Positions 44,588-53,960 of a DNA stretch of 64,000 nucleotides are shown one piece after another; position 1 is the first letter of the stretch; each line of letters opens with the position of its first letter. A program made the translations under genes and the position numbers. The notes beneath the pieces are model-generated. The model had not been told where the DNA came from and made no database searches. It saw only the letters and a list, made by a program, of their open reading frames with translations. The DNA is from Streptomyces rishiriensis (GTDB lineage Bacteria; Actinomycetota; Actinomycetes; Streptomycetales; Streptomycetaceae). Where the stretch lies: positions 478,024 through 542,023 of the forward strand of contig NZ_BEWA01000005.1 in NCBI RefSeq assembly GCF_003112535.1. Reading direction: 5' to 3'.

Positions 44588-45241
44588 GTGCGGTACGGGG
44601 TGCTGGGTACGGGCGAGGTCGGGCGCACGCTGGGCGGCGAGCTGGTGCGCCTGGGGCACTCGGTGGTCCTCGGTTCGCGCACGAAGGACAATCCGGCGGC
44701 TCTGGAATGGGCGCGACGGGCGGGGGCCGGGGCGAGCACGGGGACGTTCGCGGAGGCGGCGGCGGCCTCCGAGGTGATCGTGAACGCCGTGACCGGGCGG
44801 GCGTCCGTGGCGGCGCTCCAGGCGGCCGGGGCGGCCCACCTCGACGGCAAGATCGTGCTGGACGTCTCCAACCCGCTGGCCTTCGAGGACGGCGAGGCGC
44901 GGTTGTCGCCGGTGGAGTCGGACAGCGTGGGCGAGCAGATCCAGCGGGCGTTTCCGCGGGCGCGCGTGGTGAAGTCCCTCAACACCGTCAACTCCCAGGT
45001 GATGGTGGACCCCGCGCGGGTGCCGGGCGAGCACCAGGTCTTCGTGTGCGGGGACGACGAGGACGCCAAGAGCCGGGTCACGGCGCTGCTCGGGGAGTTC
45101 GGCTGGCCCGCCGACCGGGTGATCGATCTGGGCGGGATCAGGGCGGCGCGGAGCGTGGAGATGTGGCTGCCTCTGTGGCTCGACCTCATGCGCCGTTTCG
45201 GTCATGCCGATTTCAACCTGGAGCTGCGCAGGGCTCGTTGA
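44588..45241 (+). CDS. NAD(P)-binding oxidoreductase (F420-NADP reductase-like)
   Basis: A 217-residue Rossmann-fold protein with GTGEVGRTLGGEL (residues 7-20) and a second block LGSRTKDNP. The layout matches the NpdG/F420-dependent NADP reductase-like family, which includes predicted oxidoreductases of unknown substrate. VKSLNTVNSQVMVDP is a family motif. GGGAGG precedes the GTG start. It diverges from the GntR gene, but about 200 bp away. Confidence 0.85.
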   Translation: MRYGVLGTGEVGRTLGGELVRLGHSVVLGSRTKDNPAALEWARRAGAGASTGTFAEAAAASEVIVNAVTGRASVAALQAAGAAHLDGKIVLDVSNPLAFEDGEARLSPVESDSVGEQIQRAFPRARVVKSLNTVNSQVMVDPARVPGEHQVFVCGDDEDAKSRVTALLGEFGWPADRVIDLGGIRAARSVEMWLPLWLDLMRRFGHADFNLELRRAR

Positions 45242-45302
45242 GCCGGACGGACACGGCGGGAGGGCAGGGCGCGGGCGGGCCGGGAGTTCACTCGGCCGGG
45301 GG

Positions 45303-45316
45303 CTACCCGCCGGTAG
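45303..45316. promoter_or_regulatory. Palindrome before the alpha/beta hydrolase gene
   Basis: CTACCCGCCGGTAG matches its reverse complement at 12 of 14 positions, about 57 bp before the ATG. It resembles the TACC-GGTA sites of TetR-type regulators. Confidence 0.35.
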
Positions 45317-45372
45317 TAATTGCTGACAAGCTGTCTACGGCGTCCACCGGCCAGTTCAGACGAGGAGCTCCC

Positions 45373-46203
45373 ATGTCCGCCACCGTCTCCTTCACGGTCC
45401 CCTCCCCCAGCGGCCCGCTGCCGGTCACCGTGTCCTACCGGCGCGCGGGCGAGGGCGAGCCGCTGCTCCTGCTGCACGGCATCGGCCACCACCGGCAGGC
45501 CTGGGACCCGGTGGTGGACATCCTGGCCGCCGAACGCGACGTGATCGCGGTGGACCTGCCGGGCTTCGGCGCGTCCCCCGCCCTGCCGGACGGCCTCGCC
45601 TACGACCTGCCCTCGACGGCCGCCGTGTTCGGGTCCTTCTGCGAGGCCATGGAGCTGGACCGCCCTCACGTGGCGGGCAACTCCCTGGGCGGCCTGCTCG
45701 CCCTGGAGCTCGGGCGCGAGAAGCTGGTGCGGACCGTCACCGCGCTGTCCCCGGCCGGGTTCTGGTCCGAGGCGGAGCGGCGCTACGCCTTCGGCGTTCT
45801 CACCACCATGCGGGGTATCTCCCGCCGGCTGCCGCTGCCCCTGGTCGAGAAGCTGGCGAGCACGGCGGCCGGCCGCACCGCCCTGACCAGCACCATCTAC
45901 GCCCGCCCGGCCCGCCGTTCACCCGAGGCCGTGGTCGCCGAGACGCTGGCCCTGGCCCAGGCCACCGGGTTCGACCAGACCCTGAAGGCCGGCATCACGG
46001 TCCAGTTCACCGACGACCTGCCCGGCCTGCCGGTCACCGTCGGCTGGGGCACCCGCGACTGGCTGCTGGTGCGCCGCCAGGGCGTCCGCGTCAAGCAGAT
46101 CATCCCGGCCGCGCGCCTGGTGCGGCTCCCCGGCTGCGGCCACTGCCCGATGAACGACGACCCCGCGCTCGTCGCCCGCGTGATCCTCGACGGCAGCCGC
46201 TGA
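45373..46203 (+). CDS. Alpha/beta hydrolase
   Basis: The 276-residue protein has LLLLHGIGHHRQAW (oxyanion region), nucleophile Ser104 in AGNSLGGLLA, acid Asp in GTRDWL and His in GCGHCPM. It may be an esterase or lactonase; no substrate is suggested. No signal peptide. GAGGAG lies 5 nt before the ATG. Its last 285 bases overlap the antisense EamA reading frame. Confidence 0.88.
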   Translation: MSATVSFTVPSPSGPLPVTVSYRRAGEGEPLLLLHGIGHHRQAWDPVVDILAAERDVIAVDLPGFGASPALPDGLAYDLPSTAAVFGSFCEAMELDRPHVAGNSLGGLLALELGREKLVRTVTALSPAGFWSEAERRYAFGVLTTMRGISRRLPLPLVEKLASTAAGRTALTSTIYARPARRSPEAVVAETLALAQATGFDQTLKAGITVQFTDDLPGLPVTVGWGTRDWLLVRRQGVRVKQIIPAARLVRLPGCGHCPMNDDPALVARVILDGSR

Positions 46204-47082
46204 GGCCGCGGCACGGTTCAGCGCCCCCGCTCCCAGGGCGACCCCGGCCCCGACGAGGGCGCTGCCGGCGGCCTGGGCGGGACCGTAGGAGCCCGTTCCC
46301 ACGAGCGGCGCGGTGCAGGCGGCCGCGACGGGAATGAGGCCGGAGAAGAGCGTGGCCCGCTCCGCGCCGATCCGCTGCATGCCCATGTACCAGGACACGA
46401 AGCCGACGACGGTGACGACCGCCGCCTGCCACAGCAGCGCGGCGGCCTCCGCGCCGTCGGGCCGGCGCAGCCACCCGCCGCCGGCCGACAGCAGGCCGAT
46501 CGCCGCGGACTCGGCGGCGGCGAGGCCGCACACCGTGGCGGAGAGCAGCCGCGGGCCGAGCGGCGGCAGGACGGGCACGGCCAGCACGGCGAAGCCGACC
46601 TCCCCGGCCAGCGCACAGACCGACCAGGCGACGCCCGCGCCGTCCGCCCGGCCCCACCCCTGCACGGTGAACGCCCCGACGGCGACCAGCGAGGCTCCGT
46701 ACAGCACCGCGCGCCGGGGCCGCCGTCCCTCGACGAGCGGGACCACGACCGCCACCACGACGGGCGCGCAGCCCACGAGGACGCCGGGGACGGCGGGTTC
46801 CGCGGAGCGCTCGGCGGCCAGTACGGCCAGGTTGAAGCCGACCATCCCGACCGCCGCGAGCAGCGCCAGACGCGCCCACCGGCGCCAGGTCAGCGCGCGC
46901 AGCCGGGCTTTGGCGCCGGTCCCCGCCAGGGGGACGAGCAGCAGACAGGCCAGGCCGTAGCGCAGGGCCTGGCCGCCGGCGTACGGGTAGGAGCCGAGGA
47001 CGCTGTTGGCGGTGAAGGATCCGCCGACGAGGACGCAGGCGAACGCGCAGAGCAGGGATCCGCGCAGGACGGTGGGGTTCAT
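45919..47082 (-). CDS. EamA-family exporter, reading frame lacking a stop at the usual position
   Basis: The N-terminal 290 residues are a normal EamA/DMT transporter with ten membrane helices (for example SLLCAFACVLVGGSFTANSV and LLWQAAVVTVVGFVSWYMGM). Family members end near the point LGAGALNR. Here the frame continues about 95 residues antisense to the alpha/beta hydrolase gene, with a sequence rich in Asp, His and Gly that does not look membrane-bound. The stop is at 45919. A lost or shifted stop, or a sequence error, is likely. It diverges from a MocR gene. Confidence 0.75.
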   Translation of the reverse strand: MNPTVLRGSLLCAFACVLVGGSFTANSVLGSYPYAGGQALRYGLACLLLVPLAGTGAKARLRALTWRRWARLALLAAVGMVGFNLAVLAAERSAEPAVPGVLVGCAPVVVAVVVPLVEGRRPRRAVLYGASLVAVGAFTVQGWGRADGAGVAWSVCALAGEVGFAVLAVPVLPPLGPRLLSATVCGLAAAESAAIGLLSAGGGWLRRPDGAEAAALLWQAAVVTVVGFVSWYMGMQRIGAERATLFSGLIPVAAACTAPLVGTGSYGPAQAAGSALVGAGVALGAGALNRAAASAAAVEDHAGDERGVVVHRAVAAAGEPHQARGRDDLLDADALAAHQQPVAGAPADGDRQAGQVVGELDRDAGLQGLVEPGGLGQGQRLGDHGLG

Positions 47083-47129
47083 GACAGCGACGCCAGGAGC
47101 GGCGGCAGCCCGGTTTAAGGTCCACTTCC

Positions 47130-48576
47130 ATGACGTCATCGGGGACCGATCCTGAGCGGCCGTCCGCCTCGGCGGCCTGGGAGGTGCTGCTGCCGGCGGC
47201 CGCCGCTCCGCCGCGCGCGCGGGGCCGCGCGCTGCAGGCCGCGCTGCGCGACGCGGTGCGCTCGGGGCGGCTCGCGCGGGGCGCCCGGCTGCCGTCGAGC
47301 CGGGACCTGGCCGCCGATCTGGGGGTGTCGCGCGGGCTGGTGACGGAGGCGTACGAGCAGCTGACGGCCGAGGGCTATCTGCGCAGCGGCCGTGGCGCCG
47401 GGACCTGGGTGGGCGGCGCCGCGCGGGCGGCCCGGCCACCCGCGCGCGACCTCGCTCCCCGCCCGCCGGGCGCCCGGGCCGACTTCGTGCCGGGGACGCC
47501 GGACCTCTCGCTGTTCCCGCGCGCGGCCTGGGCGGCGGCGCAGCGGGGGGTGCTCGCCGAGCTGCCCCACCACGAGCTCGGCTACCCCGATCCGCGCGGG
47601 CTGCCCCGTTTACGCACCGCGCTCGCCGACCTCCTCGCCCGCCGCCGGGGCGTGGTCGCCGGACCCGGAGCGCCTCGTGATCGTCTCCGGCGTGGCCCAG
47701 GCGACGGCGCTGCTCGCTCTCGCGCTGCACGCGCGCGGGACGGACGCCGTGGGCGTCGAGGACCCCGGGAGCCCCCAGCACGGCGCCCTCTACGCGGCGG
47801 CCGGCGTCACGGCCGTCCCGCTGCCCCTGGACGACGAGGGGACCGACCTTGCGGCGCTGCGGTCGTCCGGCGTACGGGCCGTGACGACCACGCCGGCCCA
47901 CCAGTTCCCCACCGGCATCGCGTACTCCGCGCGACGGCGCGCCGAACTGCTGGACTGGGCGCGGTCCGTGGACGGCTTCGTGATCGAGGACGACTACGAC
48001 GGCGACTTCCGCTACGACCGCGCTCCCGTGGGCGCGCTCCAGGGCCTGGACCCGGAACGCGTGGCCTACGCCGGGTCGGTCAGCAAGTCCCTCGCGCCGG
48101 GGCTGCGGCTCGGCTGGCTGCTCGTCCCCGAGGCGCTGGCCGAGGAGGTCGTCGAGCGCAAGCGGACGAGCGACCTCGGCCATGCCGTCCTCGACCAGGC
48201 GCTGTTCGCCCGGTTCGTGGAGCGCGGCGACTACGACCGCCAGCTGCGCCGCTGCCAGCGCGCCTACCGCGAGCGGCGTGACGCCCTCGTGGCGGCCCTG
48301 CGGGAGCACTTCCCCGGTGCGCGGGTGTCGGGGATCGCCGCCGGGCTCCACGTCATCGCCGAACTCCCGCTCCGGTACGGGCCGCAGCGGCGCTTTCTGG
48401 AGCGGGTGGCCGCGGCCGGCGTCGACGTGCGCGCGCTGGCCGCGTACGCACACGCGCGTGCCGGACGAGAGGAGGGCGAAGAGGGGACACCACGTCTCGT
48501 GCTCGGCTACGCGCAGCTGTCGCCCGCGCGCATCCGGGACGGCGTACGGCTGATGAGGGAGGCCGCCGGAGTGTGA
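47130..48576 (+). pseudogene. MocR/PdxR-type regulator, interrupted by a single-base frameshift
   Basis: The 5' part (frame from 47130) encodes a GntR-type HTH (about 30-95; GARLPSSRDLAADLGVSRGLVTEAYEQLTAEGYL) and a linker; the 3' part (another frame to 48576) encodes the aminotransferase-like domain (VIEDDYDGDFRY, SVSKSLAPGLRLGWL with the PLP Lys). The frames meet near 47661, where GTGGTCGCCGGACCCGGAG has one G too many to read VVADPE. Corrected, it would be a normal MocR protein of about 480 residues. It diverges from an EamA exporter, a frequent pairing. Confidence 0.85.
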
Positions 48577-48608
48577 CGGCCGCGCACTCGGGCGGACGCG
48601 CGGCGGTT

Positions 48609-48630
48609 GTTCACCTGTGGTTTCCGCGCC
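48609..48630 (+). promoter_or_regulatory. PHO box upstream of phoD
   Basis: Two 11-bp direct repeat units, GTTCACCTGTG and GTTTCCGCGCC, match the Streptomyces PhoP site (GTTCACC plus 4 nt). They lie 66-87 bp before the phosphatase start, where PhoP activates. Confidence 0.65.
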
Positions 48631-48695
48631 CGCTGCGGCGCACCAGTAGTTGTGGCTGTGCACACCGGCCGGTTCCCGCCCCTGGAGGCCCTTCC

Positions 48696-50282
48696 ATGTC
48701 CCACCGTCCGTTCCCCGGGCGCCGCGGCGTCCTGCGCGGCTCGCTCGCCGCGTCCGCGGCCCTGACCCTGCCCGCCGCCCTCGGCGCGGCCCCCGCCTTC
48801 GCACTGTCCGGGCGTCCCAAGGCGGGATGGGGCGTCCAGGCCGGGGACGTGACCTGCGACTCCGGACTGGTGTGGGTGCGCTCCGACCGCCCGGCCCGGA
48901 TGATCGTCGAGACCTCGGCCACCGAGTCCTTCCGCGGCGCCCGCCGTTGGCAGGGACCGCTGCTCGGCGCCGGCACGGACTTCACCGGCACGACCCGTCT
49001 GCACGGCCTGCCGGCCGGTGAGCAGATCCACTACCGGGTGCTGCTCGCCGACCCGGACGACCCGCACCGCACCGGCGAGCCGGTGGCCGGGACCTTCCGC
49101 ACCACGCCCCTCGGACGCCGGCGCGGGGTGCGCTTCCTGTGGTCCGGGGACCTCGCCGGCCAGGGCTGGGGCATCAACCCCGAGTTGGGCGGCTACCGCA
49201 TCTACGACGCGATGGCGAAGCTCGACCCCGACTTCTTCCTCTGCAGCGGCGACAACATCTACGCCGACGGCCCGATCACGGCGACCCAGGCGCTGCCCGA
49301 CGGCAGCCTGTGGCGCAACGTCGTCACCGAGGAGAAGGCGAAGGTCGCCGAGACCCTCGCGGAGTTCCGCGGCAACTTCCGCTACAACCTGCTCGACGAC
49401 AACCTGCGCAGGTTCAACGCCCAGGTGCCGTCCGTCATCCAGTGGGACGACCACGAGGTCCGCAACAACTGGTACCCGGGCGAGGTGATCGCCGACTCCG
49501 ACGCCCGTTACACGGAGAAGAGCGTCGACGTGCTCGCGGGGCGCGCCCGGCGGGCGTTCAGCGAGTACTTCCCGATCTCCACCCTGCGTCCGGGCGCCAA
49601 GGAGGGCCGCGTCCACCGGGTCGTGCGCCACGGCCCGCTGCTGGACGTGTTCGTGCTGGACATGCGCACGTACCGCAACGCCAACTCGCCGGACGACCAG
49701 CGGACGGATCCGCAGGGCATCCTGGGCGCCGAGCAGTTGGAGTGGCTGAAGCGGGAGCTGTCGCGTTCGCGCGCGGTGTGGAAGGTGATCGCCGCCGACA
49801 TGCCGCTCGGGCTGGTCGTGCCGGACGCCACCGAGGGCAGGCCGAACTTCGAGGCCGTCGCGCAGGGCGACCCGGGCGTCCCGCTGGGCCGTGAGCTGCA
49901 GATCGCCGAACTGCTGCGGTACGTCAAGCACCGGCGGATCACCGGCACCGTGTGGCTGACGGCGGACGTCCACCACACCTCGGCGCAGCACTACCAGCCC
50001 TCACGGGCCGCGTTCACCGACTTCGAGCCGTTCTGGGAGTTCGTCTCCGGTCCGCTCAACGCGGGCGCCTTCCCGGCCAGCGCGCTGGACGGCACCTTCG
50101 GTCCGGAGCGGGTGTTCGTGAAGGCGCCGACCGCGGCGAACGTGTCGCCCGCCGGCGGCTACCAGTTCTTCGGCGAGGTCGACATCGACGGCGACAGTGG
50201 CGAGTTGACGGTGCGGCTGCGTGAGCAGGACGGGACCGTGCTGTTCACCAAGGTGCTCCAGCCGGGACGGGTCGGGCAGTAG
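48696..50282 (+). CDS. phoD: Secreted alkaline phosphatase PhoD
   Basis: The 528-residue protein has a Tat signal (GRRGVLRGSLAASAAL, residues 8-23, cut near AFA) and a PhoD phosphatase/phosphodiesterase fold. Metal-site motifs are SGDNIYADG, WDDHEVRNNW and TADVHHTSAQ. PhoD uses Ca2+/Fe and works outside the cell to release phosphate. The ATG at 48696 follows a GGAGG site. The PHO box suggests induction under phosphate starvation. Confidence 0.92.
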   Translation: MSHRPFPGRRGVLRGSLAASAALTLPAALGAAPAFALSGRPKAGWGVQAGDVTCDSGLVWVRSDRPARMIVETSATESFRGARRWQGPLLGAGTDFTGTTRLHGLPAGEQIHYRVLLADPDDPHRTGEPVAGTFRTTPLGRRRGVRFLWSGDLAGQGWGINPELGGYRIYDAMAKLDPDFFLCSGDNIYADGPITATQALPDGSLWRNVVTEEKAKVAETLAEFRGNFRYNLLDDNLRRFNAQVPSVIQWDDHEVRNNWYPGEVIADSDARYTEKSVDVLAGRARRAFSEYFPISTLRPGAKEGRVHRVVRHGPLLDVFVLDMRTYRNANSPDDQRTDPQGILGAEQLEWLKRELSRSRAVWKVIAADMPLGLVVPDATEGRPNFEAVAQGDPGVPLGRELQIAELLRYVKHRRITGTVWLTADVHHTSAQHYQPSRAAFTDFEPFWEFVSGPLNAGAFPASALDGTFGPERVFVKAPTAANVSPAGGYQFFGEVDIDGDSGELTVRLREQDGTVLFTKVLQPGRVGQ

Positions 50283-50304
50283 TCCGGCGTCCCGTACCCT
50301 CGGC

Positions 50305-50347
50305 ACAGCGCCGCGCACCGGCGTCAATCCCCGGTGCGCGGCGCTGT
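50305..50347 (+). terminator. Strong terminator after phoD
   Basis: ACAGCGCCGCGCACCGG (50305-50321) pairs over all 17 bases with 50331-50347 around a 9-nt loop, 23 nt after the phoD stop. Confidence 0.85.
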
Positions 50348-50463
50348 CGTGCCGCCGGGCGGGTAACGTCGTAGAAGGATTAACAAAGCGGGCATTCGTA
50401 GCCTTTACCCATCAGTCACAAGCCGTTCGTGATCACGCAACACGGTTCCTCCACAGTGGCTGC

Positions 50464-51882
50464 ATGACTCGAGACATCCCTGACGTGACGCGCGCGAAGA
50501 ACGGCCGTCCGGTGCACCACTGGCGGCGGGACGTGGTGGAGCTCGCCGCGCTGTTCACGGCCGTCGCGGTGGCCGACGGCGTGGCGAACCTGGTGGGGCA
50601 CGGACCCGACGGCCCGGTGCTGCTCGGCGTCTCCGCGGCCCTGCTGGTCGCCACGGCCGGGTTCCACACCTGGTGGGCACGGCGCCACGGTCACGCGCCG
50701 CCCGCCGGGGATACCGACGCCCGGCCGCCCTCCGAGGAGCCGCAGGCCGGGCCGTCGGAGCTGCCCTCGGGGGCGGACGAAGGCAGCGCCCTGTGGCGGA
50801 TGCGGACGACGGTGAAGGACGCCCCCGGATCACTGGCCGCGCTCTGCGCCGCGCTCGCCGCTCACCGGGTGGACATCCTGAGCCTGCAGACGCATCCGCT
50901 GGGCGAGGACACGGTGGACGAGTTCCTGCTGCGGGCCCCGGGCGCCCTCGCGGCCGGCGAGATCAGCCGGGCCGTCTCCCTCGCGGGCGGCAACGGCACC
51001 TGGATCGAGCGCGCCGACGCCCACGATCTGGTGGACGCGCCCACCCGGGTCCTCGGCCTGGCCACCCGCACCGCGCTGGACGCGGCCGAACTCCCCCTGA
51101 CCCTACGGCAGTTGCTCGGCCGGTGCACGATCCGTTCACTGCCCGCCGCGTCCGACGTCAGGGGCCGTGGGCCGCAGAGCGTGCCCGTGGAGGGCGCGCT
51201 GGAGGACACCGTGATGCGGCTGCGGGCGCCGGAAGGCGGAGTGATCACCGTGGAGCGGCCCCATCTGCCCTTCACACCGACCGAGTTCGCCCGCGCGCGG
51301 GCGCTGGTGGAGCTCGACGCCCGGCTCGGACCGCGCATCCCGCGCGGACAGGACATGCTGACGCTGCCCGAGGGCGGCGACATCACCGTGCGCCGGGCCG
51401 ACACCGGCGATCTGGAAGCGGCGAAGGCGATGCACGACCGGTGCTCGGCGCGCACGCTCGGGATGCGCTACCACGGGCCGGTCCGCGACGCGGACCGCTA
51501 CCTCAACCACCTGCTCAGCCCGCGCTTCGGCCGGACCCTCGCCGTGCAGACGGCGTCCGGCCGCATCGTCGGCCTCGGCCATCTGCTCTGGGACGGCGAC
51601 GAGACCGAGGTCGCGTTGCTGGTCGAGGACCAGTGGCAGCGGCGCGGGATCGGCGCCGAGCTGCTCGGCCGGCTGGTGGCGATGGCCGTCGAGGCGAGGT
51701 GCGAGAGCGTGTACGCCGTGACGCAGGCCTCCAACACCGGCATGGTCGCCGCCATGCGCGGCCTCGGCCTCCCGCTCGACTACCAGATCGAGGAGGGCAC
51801 CCTGGTCATCACCGCCCGCCTGGAGCCCGCCGGGGCGCAGCCGGTGTCCGGGCGCCACGACGAACGCGTCACGCGCGACTGA
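50464..51882 (+). CDS. Membrane-linked ACT domain-GNAT acetyltransferase fusion
   Basis: The 472-residue protein has two hydrophobic segments (about 20-38, 45-62), an acidic linker, an ACT domain (about 105-175; MRTTVKDAPGSLAALCAALAAHRVDILSLQT), a middle region of unclear fold and a C-terminal GNAT (about 320-455; EDQWQRRGIGAELLGRL). ACT domains bind amino acids, so the acetyltransferase may be controlled allosterically by one (inference). The ATG has no RBS, but CACAGT is 6 nt before it, so the mRNA may be leaderless. Confidence 0.82.
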   Translation: MTRDIPDVTRAKNGRPVHHWRRDVVELAALFTAVAVADGVANLVGHGPDGPVLLGVSAALLVATAGFHTWWARRHGHAPPAGDTDARPPSEEPQAGPSELPSGADEGSALWRMRTTVKDAPGSLAALCAALAAHRVDILSLQTHPLGEDTVDEFLLRAPGALAAGEISRAVSLAGGNGTWIERADAHDLVDAPTRVLGLATRTALDAAELPLTLRQLLGRCTIRSLPAASDVRGRGPQSVPVEGALEDTVMRLRAPEGGVITVERPHLPFTPTEFARARALVELDARLGPRIPRGQDMLTLPEGGDITVRRADTGDLEAAKAMHDRCSARTLGMRYHGPVRDADRYLNHLLSPRFGRTLAVQTASGRIVGLGHLLWDGDETEVALLVEDQWQRRGIGAELLGRLVAMAVEARCESVYAVTQASNTGMVAAMRGLGLPLDYQIEEGTLVITARLEPAGAQPVSGRHDERVTRD

Positions 51883-51885
51883 GCG

Positions 51886-51946
51886 AACGAACCGGCTGAG
51901 CCGGCCGAGACAGCTGAGCTAGCTGAGACAGCTGAGACAGCTGAGA
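51886..51946. repeat. Short tandem repeats after the ACT-GNAT gene
   Basis: Several copies of a 10-bp unit close to AGCTGAGACA lie between the two convergent genes, followed by the terminator hairpin. They may be slippage products. Confidence 0.7.
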
Positions 51947-51980
51947 CGACGGTGGCGGGCACGGTGACCGGCGGAGGCCA

Positions 51981-52015
51981 GGAGGGCCCGGCGATGCGAC
52001 ATCGCCGGGCCCTCC
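51981..52015. terminator. Bidirectional terminator between ACT-GNAT and sulfur-enzyme genes
   Basis: GGAGGGCCCGGCGATG (51981-51996) pairs exactly with 52000-52015 around a 3-nt loop (CGA). Confidence 0.85.
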
Positions 52016-52079
52016 CTCCTGGCTACCTCCGCCCCCCGTCCCCGCGCTCCTCCGCCCTTCCGACACCCGCTCCCCGCGG

Positions 52080-53339
52080 TCAGACGGAGGCGGTTCCGCG
52101 CACCGGCGAGGGAATCGTCGCCGCGGAAACGGGCTCGGCGGCACCCGCGCCCGCGTTCGCGTCGGTCGCCGTGCCGAGCGCCTCTCGCAGGTCCCGCCAC
52201 AGGTCCTCGACGTCCTCGAGCCCGACCGACAGCCGCAGCAGCCGGTCGCTCACCCCCGCGCCCCTGCGTTCCCCCGCGTCCACGATGCGGTGGCTGATGG
52301 ACGCCGGGTGCTGGATGAGCGAGTCGACGCTGCCGAGGCTGACGGCCGGGGTGATCAGGCGGACGCCCGCGATCACCTCGTGCGGATCGCCGTGCACCTC
52401 GAAGGCGATCATCGCGCCGCCGATGCGCGGATAGTGGACCCGCGCGACCCGGGGGTCCGCGGTCAGCCGACGGGCCAGTTCGGCGGCCGTCGCGGAGGCG
52501 GCGCGCACCCGCACCGGCAGCGTCGACAGGCCGCGCAGCAGCAGGTAGCCGGCCAGCGGATGAAGCACGCCGCCGGTGGCGAAACGTATCTGCCGCAGCA
52601 CCCCGGCGAACTCCTCGTCGCAGGCGACCACGCCGCCCAGCACGTCCCCGTGGCCGCCGAGGTACTTGGTGGCGCTGTGCAGGACGAGCCGCGCGCCCTG
52701 CTCGACGGGGCGTTGCAGCACGGGCGTGGCGAAGGTGTTGTCGGCGAGCAGCGGGACCGAGCCGCAGGCGTGCGCGACGGCCCGCAGGTCGACCTCGGCG
52801 AGCGTCGGGTTGGCCGGCGTCTCGACCATGACCAGCCCGGTGTCCGGGCGCAGCGCGTCCGCGATCCCGGCGGGATCGGTCCAGGTGACCTCCGAACCGA
52901 GCAGTCCCGCGGTCAGCAGATGGTCGCTGCAGCCGTAGAGGGGACGCACGGCGACCACGTGCCGCAGCCCCGTCGAGGCGCGCGCCAGCAGCACCGCGGT
53001 GAGCGCCGCCATGCCGCTGGCGAACGCGACCGCGCTCTCGGCGCCTTCCAGACGGGCCAGCGCCGTCTCGAACCGGGCCACCGTCGGATTGCCCAGCCGG
53101 CCGTAGACGGGCGGTCCGTCCGGCTCCGCGCCGGTCGCGGCGAACGCGTCGATGCGGGCCGCCTCGGCGCGGCTGTCGTACGAGGGGTAGGTGGTGGACA
53201 GGTCGATCGGCGGGGCGTGCAGGCCCTGGCGGGCCAGATCGTCCCGGCCCGCGTGCACGGCCTCGGTGGCCAGTGCGCGGGGCGCTCCAGACGTGCGTAC
53301 GCCGTCGTACGCGTGCGTGCTCGCAGCGGATGAGTCCAT
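52080..53339 (-). CDS. Cys/Met-metabolism PLP enzyme (cystathionine gamma-synthase/lyase family)
   Basis: A 419-residue trans-sulfuration enzyme with PLP Lys225 in [12 protein letters not shown], cofactor motifs [13 protein letters not shown] and [14 protein letters not shown]. Members cleave or form C-S bonds in methionine, homocysteine or cystathionine; specificity cannot be read here. The first 15 residues and the Ala/Thr-rich C-terminal 30 are extra. The divergent Lrp regulator 60 bp away suggests control by sulfur amino acids (inference). ATG 53339 is chosen; ATG 53357 (adding MFTLRS) is also open. Confidence 0.88.
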   Translation of the reverse strand: MDSSAASTHAYDGVRTSGAPRALATEAVHAGRDDLARQGLHAPPIDLSTTYPSYDSRAEAARIDAFAATGAEPDGPPVYGRLGNPTVARFETALARLEGAESAVAFASGMAALTAVLLARASTGLRHVVAVRPLYGCSDHLLTAGLLGSEVTWTDPAGIADALRPDTGLVMVETPANPTLAEVDLRAVAHACGSVPLLADNTFATPVLQRPVEQGARLVLHSATKYLGGHGDVLGGVVACDEEFAGVLRQIRFATGGVLHPLAGYLLLRGLSTLPVRVRAASATAAELARRLTADPRVARVHYPRIGGAMIAFEVHGDPHEVIAGVRLITPAVSLGSVDSLIQHPASISHRIVDAGERRGAGVSDRLLRLSVGLEDVEDLWRDLREALGTATDANAGAGAAEPVSAATIPSPVRGTASV

Positions 53340-53387
53340 GGACCGCAGGGTGAACATCGCACGGGCTCTGTGGCACGAGCGCCGTGC

Positions 53388-53400
53388 TACGTTCGGCCGA
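53388..53400 (+). promoter_or_regulatory. Candidate leaderless promoter of the second Lrp gene
   Basis: TACGTT (53388-53393) lies 6 nt before the ATG with no RBS in between. Confidence 0.5.
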
Positions 53401-53891
53401 TGGCCGAATCCGTCGTACTGGACCCGGTCGATCTCCAGTTGCTGCGGCTGCTGCAGAACGACGCCCGGACCACCTACCGCGACCTCGCCGCGCAGGTCGG
53501 GGTCGCGCCCTCGACGTGCCTGGACCGGGTGACGCGGCTGCGCCGCAGCGGGGTGATCCTCGGGCATCAGCTGCGGCTCGATCCGGCCAAGCTGGGGCGC
53601 GGTCTGCAGGCGCTGCTGTCCGTGCAGGTCAGGCCGCATCGCCGGGAGCTGGTGGGGCCGTTCGTGGAGCGGATCCGGGCGCTGCCGGAGGCTCTGACGG
53701 TCTTCCATCTCACCGGGCCCGACGACTATCTGGTCCATGTCGCCGTCGCGGACATGGCCGATCTGCAGCGGCTCGTCCTCGACGAGTTCACGTCGCGGCG
53801 GGAGGTGGCCCGTGTCGAGACCCGGCTGATATTCCAGCAGTGGGACTGCGGTCCGCTGCTGCCGTCCACGGCCCCCGGACCGACGCCGTGA
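53400..53891 (+). CDS. Lrp/AsnC-family regulator divergent from the sulfur enzyme
   Basis: A 163-residue Lrp protein: HTH (about 10-60; DARTTYRDLAAQVGVAPSTCLDRVTRL) and RAM effector domain (about 70-150; LLSVQVRPHRRELV, GPDDYLVHVAV). Lrp genes divergent from a PLP amino-acid enzyme usually activate it when the substrate is present, as in methionine gamma-lyase (MdeR) and branched-chain systems. The last 12 residues (PLLPSTAPGPTP) are a disordered tail. Confidence 0.92.
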   Translation: MAESVVLDPVDLQLLRLLQNDARTTYRDLAAQVGVAPSTCLDRVTRLRRSGVILGHQLRLDPAKLGRGLQALLSVQVRPHRRELVGPFVERIRALPEALTVFHLTGPDDYLVHVAVADMADLQRLVLDEFTSRREVARVETRLIFQQWDCGPLLPSTAPGPTP

Positions 53892-53960
53892 GGTGCGCCG
53901 CCGACGGCTTCAGGACAAACGCCGTGACGTGCGCCGCCGGCCCGTACGAGGATGGGGCGC

